Assembly (NCBI GenBank): GCA_007125255.1
Contig: SLDM01000087.1
Span: forward strand, 1 to 8,987
Reading direction: 5' to 3'
DNA: 8,987 nt
Source: Phycisphaerales bacterium
GTDB taxonomy: Bacteria; Planctomycetota; Phycisphaerae; Phycisphaerales; SM1A02
Position numbers and translations under genes: made by a program
In this document: in pieces, positions 1 through 6,515 of the stretch
Numbering within the stretch: position 1 is the stretch's first letter
How the letters are laid out: every line of letters starts with the position of its first letter
Notes under the pieces: model-generated
Databases searched by the model: none
What the model was told of the DNA's origin: nothing
Seen by the model: only the letters and a program-made list of their open reading frames with translations

Positions 1-122
1 CCCCACTCATGGAGGCCGCTCCTTCAGCATGTATGCCCGGTGCTTGACGCGGTGAAAGGTGTCACCGGCGGGCTTTTCTGGCATGGTCTTTACATGGTCC
101 CTTCAAAGCAATCCCCTCGACA

Positions 123-1628
123 TTACCCCCAGTTGTCGAGAAGGATCAGAAGGTCGAAGACATCGACCACGCCGTTCTCATTGAGATCTCCCGGACACTC
201 GCCCGCGGCCGGGCAGGTTCCCCAGTTGTTCAGCAGAATGAGAAGGTCAAAGACGTCGACCACGCCGTCGCAGTTCAGGTCGCCGAGCGGGCACTCCTTC
301 GCGTCGGTGAAATCGATGAGCAGGGCCGCCCGGTTGCCGTTCTCGAACCGAACGCGAACGATCGCGAACTGTCCGTTGTTGCTGGCATCAAGGGTCTGGG
401 CAATCCCGTTGCTTGAAGCGGTCGTCCCACAGACCGTCGTGATCAGGTTGCCATCGACGGTCGTTTCGCCCTTGCGAAGAATGACCTGGTCGTTCCGGTA
501 GAGCGCCTGATTGACATCGGCATCGCCGTCCAGACGGGCGTACCAGAGGACATCGCCGTCGTCCGTGACCTGGGGTTGCACGCCGGTACCGAAGAGATCG
601 ATGGTCGCGCCGGGAATACCGGGTGCGGGATCACCCCGCTGGATCACGACTTCATCGGGGCCGTCGGTGAAGATGTTGTTTCGAAAGATACCCTGGTTGG
701 TGTTCGTGGGCTGGTTGGTGAGCTGCGAAAGCCAGATGTAGTCGCCGGTGTTGTTGAGATCAACCCGCGTGGCGGTGCTTCCGATGTTCGAGTATTCCGA
801 GCCGGCAATGGGTGATGCATCGCCTTTTCGCACGACGAGCGTGTCGTTGTAGTACAGCGCGCCATTGGTCTCGGTGGGGGTTCCGAGCAGGGTGCTGGAG
901 AAGAGGACATCGCCGTCGGCGTTGATGTTGAACGTGGACGGGTTGGAGTTGATGTTGTTGATCTCCACCCCCGCCTCGGTACCCGGAGCATCATCGAAGC
1001 GCGTCAGGAAGACATCCTCGGTGACTTCACCGGTTCTCTCGTCCGTCGTCAGCCAGACGAAGGTGCGGCGGGAGCCGAGGTCGCTGTCGCTGATCGTGAC
1101 CAGCGCGAGAACGTCGCCATCGTCGGTAACGCGCGAGCGGAAAAAGCCGGCGTAGTTCGAATCCGGCGCGAACTTATCCGAGTCGATGATGTCGTTCAGC
1201 AGCACCAGCGGCGTGAAGTTGAGGAAGACGCCGGAGCCGTTCTGATCGAGCGTCGGCCGAAAGGTCACATCGCCCTGGCTGTTGAGCGCCTTGAGCTGGT
1301 TCGCCACCGAGCTCACGGTGTCGTCCGGGTCGATCGGGTCGCCGTGGGCGAGCCAGACGTCGCCGTTGAGAACCAGGGCGCGGTTGGTCGAGCCGCCGGT
1401 CAGGCTCACGTCCACGAGCCAGTCCCCGTTGTCATTTACCGTGATGTCGTTGACGTTCGAGACGGTTCCCAGGCCGCCGGGTAGTGCGTCACCGTCCTGA
1501 ATCAGGATGGACAGTTCAAATTCCGATGCCGTCGCGATACCGGCCCAGGCGCCGAGTGCCAGCGTTTCGGTCAGGGCCGCGGCGCCGCGGCAGCAAACAC
1601 CCGTTGTACGATTCCTCCAGTGCAACAT
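123..1628 (-). CDS. Secreted NxxGD-repeat protein with C-terminal dockerin
   Basis: Predicted exported protein of 501 residues, function unknown. The N-terminus has an RNR basic patch followed by a weakly hydrophobic stretch (about 15-34) and a possible cleavage site after ATA (34), so it resembles a signal peptide. The body holds seven NxxGD-type motifs at residues 65, 116, 168, 236, 292, 355 and 416, spaced 51-68 residues apart. Several are followed by a segment like ALYxNDxVIxRKGD. This fits the planctomycete 'choice-of-anchor tandem repeat NxxG' proteins and could fold as a beta-propeller (inference). Residues 450-470 and 481-501 are two dockerin-type calcium loops (D450, N452, D454, D458, D461; D481, N483, N485, D489, D492), and the protein ends right after the second. 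The frame stays open upstream to 1673, but the ATG at 1628 has an AGGAGG six bases before it, so I place the start there. The strong RBS and 201-base gap to nrfA suggest its own transcript. Confidence 0.85.
   Translation of the reverse strand: MLHWRNRTTGVCCRGAAALTETLALGAWAGIATASEFELSILIQDGDALPGGLGTVSNVNDITVNDNGDWLVDVSLTGGSTNRALVLNGDVWLAHGDPIDPDDTVSSVANQLKALNSQGDVTFRPTLDQNGSGVFLNFTPLVLLNDIIDSDKFAPDSNYAGFFRSRVTDDGDVLALVTISDSDLGSRRTFVWLTTDERTGEVTEDVFLTRFDDAPGTEAGVEINNINSNPSTFNINADGDVLFSSTLLGTPTETNGALYYNDTLVVRKGDASPIAGSEYSNIGSTATRVDLNNTGDYIWLSQLTNQPTNTNQGIFRNNIFTDGPDEVVIQRGDPAPGIPGATIDLFGTGVQPQVTDDGDVLWYARLDGDADVNQALYRNDQVILRKGETTVDGNLITTVCGTTASSNGIAQTLDASNNGQFAIVRVRFENGNRAALLIDFTDAKECPLGDLNCDGVVDVFDLLILLNNWGTCPAAGECPGDLNENGVVDVFDLLILLDNWG
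126..281 (-). repeat. Tandem dockerin calcium-loop coding repeat
   Basis: Two 63-base segments (219-281 and 126-188) encode 21-residue units that match at 18 of 21 positions. Each carries a DxNxD/NGxxDxxD calcium-binding loop followed by a hydrophobic helix ending in NWG. The 30-base spacer between them encodes TCPAAGECPG. The DNA copies differ at several synonymous positions, so the duplication is not recent. In the dockerin family such paired loops bind cohesins in some anaerobes. In planctomycetes the partner is usually unknown. Confidence 0.85.
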
Positions 1629-1634
1629 GTCATT

Positions 1635-1640
1635 CCTCCT
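1635..1640 (-). promoter_or_regulatory. Shine-Dalgarno AGGAGG of the dockerin protein gene
   Basis: On the minus strand AGGAGG lies six bases upstream of the ATG at 1628. It is the strongest ribosome binding site in the window and decides the start over the in-frame codon at 1673. Further upstream, TTGGAT (1753-1758) and TAGGAT (1731-1736), 16 bases apart on the minus strand, are a weak sigma70-like pair. I would not rely on that pair. Confidence 0.8.
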
Positions 1641-1800
1641 CTGTGTTTCCAGCAATGGTGTGTGATGGCTCATCGTGCACGACAGCAGCGCGCTCAGGCC
1701 GCGCCGCGGGGAACCACCACGTGGGATCCTATCCTACTCCACGCGACCGATAATCCAACGGGAAAACGGGAAGATCCCGCGGATATCGGGTGCGTTCGGA

Positions 1801-1841
1801 GGGCGATCGGTGATCGGCCCGGTCGTGAGCTACGATCGCCC
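1801..1841 (-). terminator. Inverted repeat across the nrfA stop codon
   Basis: GGGCGATCG (1801-1809) and CGATCGCCC (1833-1841) are perfect 9-base inverted arms separated by 23 bases. The nrfA stop codon (1830-1832) sits at the inner edge of one arm. On the nrfA transcript this would form a GC-rich hairpin, but no T-run follows, so it is not a standard intrinsic terminator. It could protect the 3' end, mark a processing site or help factor-dependent termination. It could also be chance. Confidence 0.3.
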
Positions 1842-3317
1842 CGGTGAAGGCATCGGCGGGGCCTTCTCGTCGGGGGTCACGCCTTCTATCGGAGCCCGTT
1901 CGACCTCCCGCGGCTCTCCCTGCGGGTCGGCCTTGACGCGCAGTGCGGAGGCGACCGCACGCCGGGAGTAGTCCATCGACTCGCCGAGAATCCGCGCCGA
2001 CTCCTGCGGGGCGTGGAAGCCCATGGAGTTCTCCGAGTAAACAAAGTCCAGCCGCCACGTCGCCTTGCGCTGGTAGCCGAGCGCTTCGGCGAGCTGTTCA
2101 TCGGTCGCGCCGGCACGCTTGGCGTCGACGATGGCGTCGATCATGTCCATCATCGCCTCGCCGGCCCGGTCGATCAGGGCGCGGGTGCGATCCTGCGTCG
2201 TGTGGGCGCGGTACAACAGCTCAGCTTCGGGCACGTTGTGGCACGTCTGGCATGAGGCCGCGACATCAAGGAGCGGGCTGCGGACGTGGTGGTCGGAGAC
2301 CTTCATCGCGCCGACCCGGCGGTAGGGCATGTGGCAATCGGCGCAGGAGACTCCGGCCTGGGCGTGAACGCCCTGCTTCCAGAGCTCGAATTCGGGGTGT
2401 TGCGCCTTGAGCATCTTTCCACCGGTAATGCCGTGCTCCCAGTCGAAGAAATCGATCTCGTCGTAGTACGCCTCAATCTCCTCGACCTTGATCCCCTTGT
2501 GCCAGGGGTAGACGAGCTGGTTGTCCGGCTTGGTGAAATAGTACTCAACGTGACACTGGGCGCAGCTGAAACTGCGCATGTCGTGACGCGAGGCATCCCG
2601 GTTGACGTCGTAGTCGTGGATCCCTTTCGAGGCCTTGTACTGCCGAATCCCTTCCTTGAAGGCGGGGCGGGTCACCCGCAGCTTCATCGTGTCGGGGTCG
2701 TGGCAGTCCACACAACTGGCGGGGTGATCGATGAGCATCTCACGGTGATCGTCGGTCATATTGCGTGCTTCGTTCCACGTCATGGAATTGACGATCTCGA
2801 AGCCCTTCTGAATATCGCCGTCTCCCGCATACCGGTAGGCGGGGAGAACGGAAGAGTGGCAGTGCAGACATGCCCCGGGCTGCGATCGCTGCTTGATGCG
2901 TTCGGTGTGATCCTGATCCGCAAGCATGTAGGCGTGGCCGCGGGCTTCCCGGTAATCAAGCGCAAAGGCGAAGCCGGACCACATATCGCGCAGCCACGGA
3001 TCCTTGTCGAGTTTCTGCTTCGGGATCGCGTCGCTGCCGCCGTAACGCGTTCGTTCGTAATCAACCGTGCGCATGTAGCTGTCGTACTGTCGCGGCCAGT
3101 TGATTCCCCAGACGGCGGGGTCGATCGTATCCTCGGTGACCTCCACGATGCGCTGGTGGGGGGCGGTGGCTTCCTGCTTGCGCGTGAAGATGTTCATCAG
3201 CAGCGCCAGAATGATCACGGTGCCGGCCGCGGCGATGAGCATGGCGAGCAGGTAGGTCCACACGCCGCCCCGGCGAAGAATGCGCCGCGTCCGTTCGGTC
3301 ATCGTGATCTTGTGCAT
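1830..3317 (-). CDS. nrfA: Ammonia-forming cytochrome c nitrite reductase, CxxCH type
   Basis: Reduces nitrite to ammonium with six electrons on the outer face of the cytoplasmic membrane. From the ATG at 3317 it has 495 residues, near the usual family length. Five heme sites are visible: CLHCH 150-154, CVDCH 202-206, CAQCH 252-256, CADCH 325-329 and CQTCH 356-360. The first corresponds to the active-site heme, where the classical enzyme has CxxCK; here the proximal ligand would be histidine. The block around CHVEYYF and KAQHPE supplies the expected calcium and catalytic residues E258, Y259, K304, Q306 and H307, with R140 the best candidate for the catalytic arginine. Residues 20-42 form a hydrophobic helix without a clear cleavage site, so the protein is probably membrane-anchored. 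The tail is proline-rich and charged. An in-frame TTG at 3341 would add eight residues, but AAGGA lies eight bases before the ATG. It follows nrfH by 34 bases. Confidence 0.95.
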   Translation of the reverse strand: MHKITMTERTRRILRRGGVWTYLLAMLIAAAGTVIILALLMNIFTRKQEATAPHQRIVEVTEDTIDPAVWGINWPRQYDSYMRTVDYERTRYGGSDAIPKQKLDKDPWLRDMWSGFAFALDYREARGHAYMLADQDHTERIKQRSQPGACLHCHSSVLPAYRYAGDGDIQKGFEIVNSMTWNEARNMTDDHREMLIDHPASCVDCHDPDTMKLRVTRPAFKEGIRQYKASKGIHDYDVNRDASRHDMRSFSCAQCHVEYYFTKPDNQLVYPWHKGIKVEEIEAYYDEIDFFDWEHGITGGKMLKAQHPEFELWKQGVHAQAGVSCADCHMPYRRVGAMKVSDHHVRSPLLDVAASCQTCHNVPEAELLYRAHTTQDRTRALIDRAGEAMMDMIDAIVDAKRAGATDEQLAEALGYQRKATWRLDFVYSENSMGFHAPQESARILGESMDYSRRAVASALRVKADPQGEPREVERAPIEGVTPDEKAPPMPSPGRS

Positions 3318-3325
3318 GGCCTGGG

Positions 3326-3330
3326 TCCTT
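3326..3330 (-). promoter_or_regulatory. Ribosome binding site AAGGA of nrfA
   Basis: AAGGA on the minus strand is eight bases before the ATG at 3317 and favours it over the TTG at 3341, which has only a poor GGCAGG-like sequence upstream. The site lies in the nrfH-nrfA gap, consistent with translation from a shared mRNA. Confidence 0.5.
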
Positions 3331-3351
3331 TTCTCATTCAATGCGCCTGCC

Positions 3352-3855
3352 CTACTTCTCCCCCCGGGCCGTCATGCGCGGTGGCGCGGTGTGCCCGACA
3401 TCGGAATGGCAATGCAGGCACGACATCTCGTCCTTCGGGTCGTGCGCGTCGTGGTGCGCCCGCATCTGATCGGTGATCGCGCTGTGACAGCGAATGCAGT
3501 TGTTCTCGAGAATGCGCTGATTGCGCGGCTTGATCTGTATTGGCTCGTGGAAGTTCTGGAAGGTGAACTCCCAGGAGTGGAAGAAGCCGTTGTCGGCCTT
3601 GGAGACGAAGCTGTGCGGAAACTCGGCGGGGAGGTGGCAATCGACGCAGTTGGCAACTCCCCGGTGGCTGCTCTGCAGCCAGGTGTCGTAATGCACCTGC
3701 ATGATGTGGCAGTTGGTGCAGGAGGTGGGGTCGGTCGAGAAGTACGACAACCCTTCGCCGTAGTGAAAGGTGAAGGCGCCGGTGCCGAGAAAGATCCCGA
3801 ACGCACCGGCGAGTGCGAGGCCGCTACCTGTTATCGCAAGCTTCCGTCGCGTCAT
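3352..3855 (-). CDS. nrfH: NapC/NrfH-type tetraheme cytochrome, NrfA electron donor
   Basis: Membrane-bound quinol dehydrogenase that takes electrons from menaquinol and passes them to NrfA. The 167-residue product has a basic start (MTRRK), one hydrophobic helix at about 8-30, and four heme sites: CTNCH 46-50, CVDCH 70-74, CIRCH 120-124 and CLHCH 146-150. The first reads CxxCHxM (M52), the NrfH signature in which methionine rather than histidine can ligate heme 1. A SKADNG segment at 85-90 matches the region holding the quinol-site lysine in NrfH. Length and order agree with known NrfH proteins (about 160-180 residues). The frame is open upstream to 3999, but that part translates the octamer repeat array and looks non-coding. 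The ATG at 3855, with a weak GGA a few bases upstream, directly precedes the basic residues and membrane helix. It is first in an operon with nrfA. Confidence 0.93.
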   Translation of the reverse strand: MTRRKLAITGSGLALAGAFGIFLGTGAFTFHYGEGLSYFSTDPTSCTNCHIMQVHYDTWLQSSHRGVANCVDCHLPAEFPHSFVSKADNGFFHSWEFTFQNFHEPIQIKPRNQRILENNCIRCHSAITDQMRAHHDAHDPKDEMSCLHCHSDVGHTAPPRMTARGEK

Positions 3856-3897
3856 GCCCCGTTCCACAAAGATCAGTGAGCCATTCCCTCGCAGGCC

Positions 3898-3925
3898 ATT
3901 GTAAGCGCGTCTCGCAGTGCCGCAA
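3898..3925 (-). promoter_or_regulatory. Possible sigma70-like promoter of nrfHA
   Basis: On the minus strand TTGCGG (3920-3925) and TACAAT (3898-3903) are 16 bases apart. The -10 matches TATAAT at five of six positions and the -35 only at TTG. A transcript would start near 3891, giving a leader of about 36 bases before the nrfH ATG. I see no clear FNR, NarL or NsrR operator nearby. Confidence 0.3.
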
Positions 3926-3962
3926 GCCGACGGCGGTGCCAAGACGATGTCAGGAGAGACAA

Positions 3963-3994
3963 GAAGGCACGGAGGCACGGAGTGACGAAGTGAC
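3963..3994 (+). repeat. Four tandem octamers, G(A/G)AG(GC/TG)AC
   Basis: Four consecutive 8-base units read GAAGGCAC, GGAGGCAC, GGAGTGAC and GAAGTGAC. The same units recur in reverse complement at 4192-4280. The array lies in the leader region upstream of nrfH. Similar period-8 degenerate repeats are familiar between genes of high-GC environmental genomes, including planctomycetes. Their role is not known to me. Confidence 0.85.
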
Positions 3995-4097
3995 GGCATC
4001 GACGAGAGTCCCTACTCCGTCGTTCCCACGATATGAAGGAGCGAAGGCACCGGGGCGGGGAATTCCTCAGACGTGGCACGTCTCGAAACCGGGAACT

Positions 4098-4139
4098 GAG
4101 ATTTGAAATCTCAAATTGCAAATCTCAAATCTGATTTGA
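4098..4139. repeat. AT-rich heptamer array with two palindromes
   Basis: From 4101 to 4135 the sequence reads as five 7-base units: ATTTGAA, ATCTCAA, ATTGCAA, ATCTCAA and ATCTGAT. Two perfect 15-base palindromes with a single central base overlap its ends: GAGATTTGAAATCTC (4098-4112) and TCAAATCTGATTTGA (4125-4139), 27 bases centre to centre. An 11-base direct repeat AAATCTCAAAT occurs at 4106-4116 and 4120-4130. The symmetry could reflect a protein binding site upstream of nrfH or a by-product of the repeat pattern. Confidence 0.7.
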
Positions 4140-4191
4140 CGGTTTGAGACCATCACGGAGGGGCGCAGGGTGACGACGCCTCCACCTCTTC

Positions 4192-4280
4192 GTCACTCCG
4201 TCACTCCGTCACTTCGTCACTTCCCCCTTTCCTCGATGTCCTATTCCCTCCCCTTCGTGCCTCCGTGCCTTCGTGCCTTC
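4192..4280 (-). repeat. Inverted octamer arrays (4 + 3 units) after recG
   Basis: On the plus strand GTCACTCC occurs twice and GTCACTTC twice (4192-4223). After a 33-base pyrimidine-rich spacer come GTGCCTCC and two GTGCCTTC (4257-4280). All are reverse complements of the octamers at 3963-3994, so the two sets face each other across about 200 bases. The array begins three bases downstream of the recG stop codon. Confidence 0.85.
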
Positions 4281-4283
4281 CTC

Positions 4284-6416
4284 TCACCCCACATCTCCCA
4301 GCCCCAGCGCCTTGCCGTGCGCTTTGAGCAATCGCTTCTTCAAGAGCGCATCCCGCTCGCCCAGCAGGCGCGGATTCTCCCTGACCCACGCCTCCGCATC
4401 ACGCCGGGCCATGCGAAGCAGTTCCAGGTCACGGGGCAGATCGGCGACGCGAAACGGCGCGACGCCCGCCTGCCGCGCGCCGAAGAGTTCCCCGGGGCCG
4501 CGAATGGCAAGATCCTTCTCGGCAATCGCGAAGCCATCGGCGGTGGAGACCAGCGCATCGATTCTCGCCCCGCCCTCCTCGGTCGTGGGTTCCGCGATCA
4601 GCACGCAGAGCGACTTCTTCGTGCCGCGGCCGACACGGCCGCGAAGCTGGTGGAGCTGCGCGAGTCCGAATCGTTCCGCGTGTTCGATCACCATCATCGT
4701 TGCGTTCGGAACGTCGACGCCGACTTCGATGACCGAGGTTGCGACCAGTGCGTCGATGCTCCCGGCCCGGAATCGTTCCATGACCGCCTCACGTTCATCG
4801 CGCCCGATGCGACCGTGCAGAACGGCCAGTCGTGCCTGCGACAACTGGCCTTGCGCGAGATGTCGATGGTGCGACTCGACATCCTTCAGCCCGGCGGCGG
4901 ACTCTTCGATGACGGGGACCACGATGTACGCCTGCTCCCCCTGCGCGATGCGCCGGGCAACGTACCGGTAGACGTCCGGCGCCTTCTCCGGCAGGACGTG
5001 CCGGGTGAGGATCGGCTGGCGACCGGGCGGAAGGCTGCGGATGCTCGACGTATCCAGGTCGCCGAAGACCGTCAGCGAGAGGGTGCGCGGGATCGGCGTG
5101 GCGGTCATGACCAGGACGTGCGGCGCGGATCGGGGATCACCGGATTTCGCGCGGATCGTCGCTCGCTGGTGCACGCCGAAGCGGTGCTGCTCGTCGATGA
5201 CCACGACGCCGAGTGATCGGAAAGCGACCTGTTCGGTGAGCAGGGCGTGCGTTCCGATCAGCAGATCGATCCGTCCCTCCGCCAGATCCTGGAGGAGCTC
5301 CTGCCTGGCCGCCCCCTTGGTGGCGGCGGTCAGGAGCCCGATCCGCACGCGCGACCCTTCCAGCATGCGGCGGATCGAGAGGAGATGCTGCTCCGCGAGC
5401 AGCGCGGTTGGCGCCATAAGCGCGGCCTGATGGTCCGAAGCGACCGCCATCAGCATCGCATAGACCGCGATGACGGTCTTGCCGGCTCCGACGTCGCCCT
5501 GCACCAGTCGGTTCATCGGCTCCTGGCGGGTGAGATCGGCAACGAGATCCGTGATCACGGCGTTCTGCGCGTCGGTCAGGGGGAAGGGAAATCTTGTGCG
5601 GATGTGCTGGTCCATTCCCTCGTGGTGTTTCAGCGCCGGCGCGCGGAGCGTTTCCCGTCGGTGACGGCGCTTGAGCATCACGCCGAGCTGAAGCAGAAGG
5701 AGTTCATCAAAGGCCAGGCGCCGACGGCCGGCACGAATCTCCTCTTCGTCTTCGGGGCGATGCACCATGCGATACGCGTCACGGAGAGGAGGCAGGGCGG
5801 CCCCCTTCCGGTAGTCCGCATGCAGGTGATCTTCCAGTTTTTCCAGGGCTGGAGTAAGGATTTCGTCGACGGCCTTCTCGATGGTCGCCGACGGCAGTTC
5901 CTCGTGCCCGGGGTAGACTGGACGGTAGCGCTCCCCCCGCCCCTCCGGCGGTGACTCCTCTTCGTACATTTCCCACTTGGGATTGGTCATCTGCACGTAG
6001 TCGCCCCACCGTTTCGCCCTTCCCCACGCGCGGATGGTCGCGCCGGGATGCAGTTTCTCACGCATCCACGGCGCGTTGAACCAGGTCAGAAGGATGGTGC
6101 CGGTGCCGTCGTGCAGGGTCGCTTCGAAGCGCCCCTTGCGGCCGGAGCCGCGCGATCGCGTGGTCAGCACTTCTCCCCGGACGGCCAGGTTCCGGTCCGC
6201 GCCGTGTTCCGGCGGAACCGCCTGGTTGATGAGATCGATGGATTGCTCCGGAAGCTCGTGTTCGTACCGCAGCGGCAGGTGCAACAGCAGATCGGCGACA
6301 CAACGTATTCCCAGTCGGCGGAACGCCGCCGCACGCCGGTCACCCACGCCCCGGAGCTCCGCGATGTTCGTCGTCAGCGAGATGGCGGTCGCATCGGCGG
6401 GCATGGCAGTACTCAT
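4284..6416 (-). CDS. recG: ATP-dependent DNA helicase RecG
   Basis: Superfamily 2 helicase that remodels stalled replication forks, Holliday junctions and R-loops in the cytoplasm. From the ATG at 6416 it has 710 residues (E. coli RecG has 693). The N-terminal part contains an ELRGVGxxxA helix-hairpin-like segment near 21-31 and the OB-fold wedge domain at about 75-150. Helicase signatures follow: FPLTDAQ 278-284, Walker A GDVGAGKT 307-314, DEQH 408-411, TAT 438-440, the LHGRIGRDE region near 533, and the LRGRVGRG segment 591-598. The closing FGxRQAG region is typical of RecG. The frame is open upstream to 6563, but that part runs into the terminator of the preceding gene and a G/C-rich tract, so it is probably not translated. 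A second ATG at 6404 is possible, and neither start has a clear Shine-Dalgarno. The gene stands apart from its neighbours and is expected to be housekeeping. Confidence 0.96.
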   Translation of the reverse strand: MSTAMPADATAISLTTNIAELRGVGDRRAAAFRRLGIRCVADLLLHLPLRYEHELPEQSIDLINQAVPPEHGADRNLAVRGEVLTTRSRGSGRKGRFEATLHDGTGTILLTWFNAPWMREKLHPGATIRAWGRAKRWGDYVQMTNPKWEMYEEESPPEGRGERYRPVYPGHEELPSATIEKAVDEILTPALEKLEDHLHADYRKGAALPPLRDAYRMVHRPEDEEEIRAGRRRLAFDELLLLQLGVMLKRRHRRETLRAPALKHHEGMDQHIRTRFPFPLTDAQNAVITDLVADLTRQEPMNRLVQGDVGAGKTVIAVYAMLMAVASDHQAALMAPTALLAEQHLLSIRRMLEGSRVRIGLLTAATKGAARQELLQDLAEGRIDLLIGTHALLTEQVAFRSLGVVVIDEQHRFGVHQRATIRAKSGDPRSAPHVLVMTATPIPRTLSLTVFGDLDTSSIRSLPPGRQPILTRHVLPEKAPDVYRYVARRIAQGEQAYIVVPVIEESAAGLKDVESHHRHLAQGQLSQARLAVLHGRIGRDEREAVMERFRAGSIDALVATSVIEVGVDVPNATMMVIEHAERFGLAQLHQLRGRVGRGTKKSLCVLIAEPTTEEGGARIDALVSTADGFAIAEKDLAIRGPGELFGARQAGVAPFRVADLPRDLELLRMARRDAEAWVRENPRLLGERDALLKKRLLKAHGKALGLGDVG

Positions 6417-6418
6417 GA

Positions 6419-6448
6419 TATCGCGGGGTATCGCAGGTTGTCGCGGAG
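6419..6448. repeat. Three imperfect 10-base repeats at the recG start
   Basis: On the plus strand TATCGCGGGG, TATCGCAGGT and TGTCGCGGAG follow one another without a gap and share the core T(A/G)TCGC. They end two bases before the recG start codon, where a ribosome binding site would be expected. The one-helical-turn spacing would suit a cooperative binding site, but this is inference. Confidence 0.5.
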
Positions 6449-6453
6449 ATCCC

Positions 6454-6486
6454 GGGCGGGGGAGGGCGAAGCGGGGGAGGGGGGGG
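6454..6486 (+). other. G-rich tract in the recG leader, potential G-quadruplex
   Basis: The plus strand carries five G-runs of 3, 5, 3, 5 and 8 bases with spacers of 1, 1, 6 and 1 bases (runs at 6454, 6458, 6464, 6473 and 6479). This satisfies the usual G3+N1-7 quadruplex pattern with a run to spare. The plus strand is the template for recG, so the mRNA would be C-rich here. It lies about 40-70 bases upstream of the recG ATG. Confidence 0.6.
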
Positions 6487-6515
6487 CGATCACGCTCGCC
6501 CGCGTACGCCCCGGC

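Larger units (their letters stand above)
3856..4283. other. Gene-free repeat island between recG and nrfH
   Basis: These 428 bases hold no convincing gene. They contain an octamer array (3963-3994), a heptamer array with two short palindromes (4098-4139), an inverted set of octamers (4192-4280) and a stray octamer GAAGGCAC at 4043-4050. The stretch next to nrfH (3856-3960) is ordinary leader sequence with a possible promoter. The AT-rich core at 4098-4140 stands out against the GC-rich surroundings. No terminator with a T-run is visible after recG. Confidence 0.75.

Noticed and set aside
54..77. Possible hairpin GGTGTCACC followed by a short T-run downstream of the dockerin gene
   Set aside because: The palindrome leaves only a one-base loop, and the T-run follows on the plus strand, the wrong direction for the gene.
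2286..3476. Plus-strand open frame of 396 codons
   Set aside because: It is antisense to nrfA, whose five heme motifs leave no doubt which strand is coding. The valine/glycine-rich translation is a shadow.
3856..3999. Upstream extension of the nrfH frame
   Set aside because: The added residues translate the octamer array and ordinary leader. The basic start and membrane helix begin at the ATG at 3855.
4098..4140. FNR-type box (TTGAT-N4-ATCAA) upstream of nrfH
   Set aside because: The palindromes here share TTGA-like ends but have a single central base instead of the four-base spacer, so they do not fit the FNR consensus.
3963..4280. CRISPR-like array
   Set aside because: Units are only 8 bases, directly adjacent and degenerate, without spacers of regular length. 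No cas gene is nearby.
4170..5216. Plus-strand open frame of 348 codons
   Set aside because: It starts in the octamer repeats and then runs antisense to recG helicase motifs. No domain is visible.
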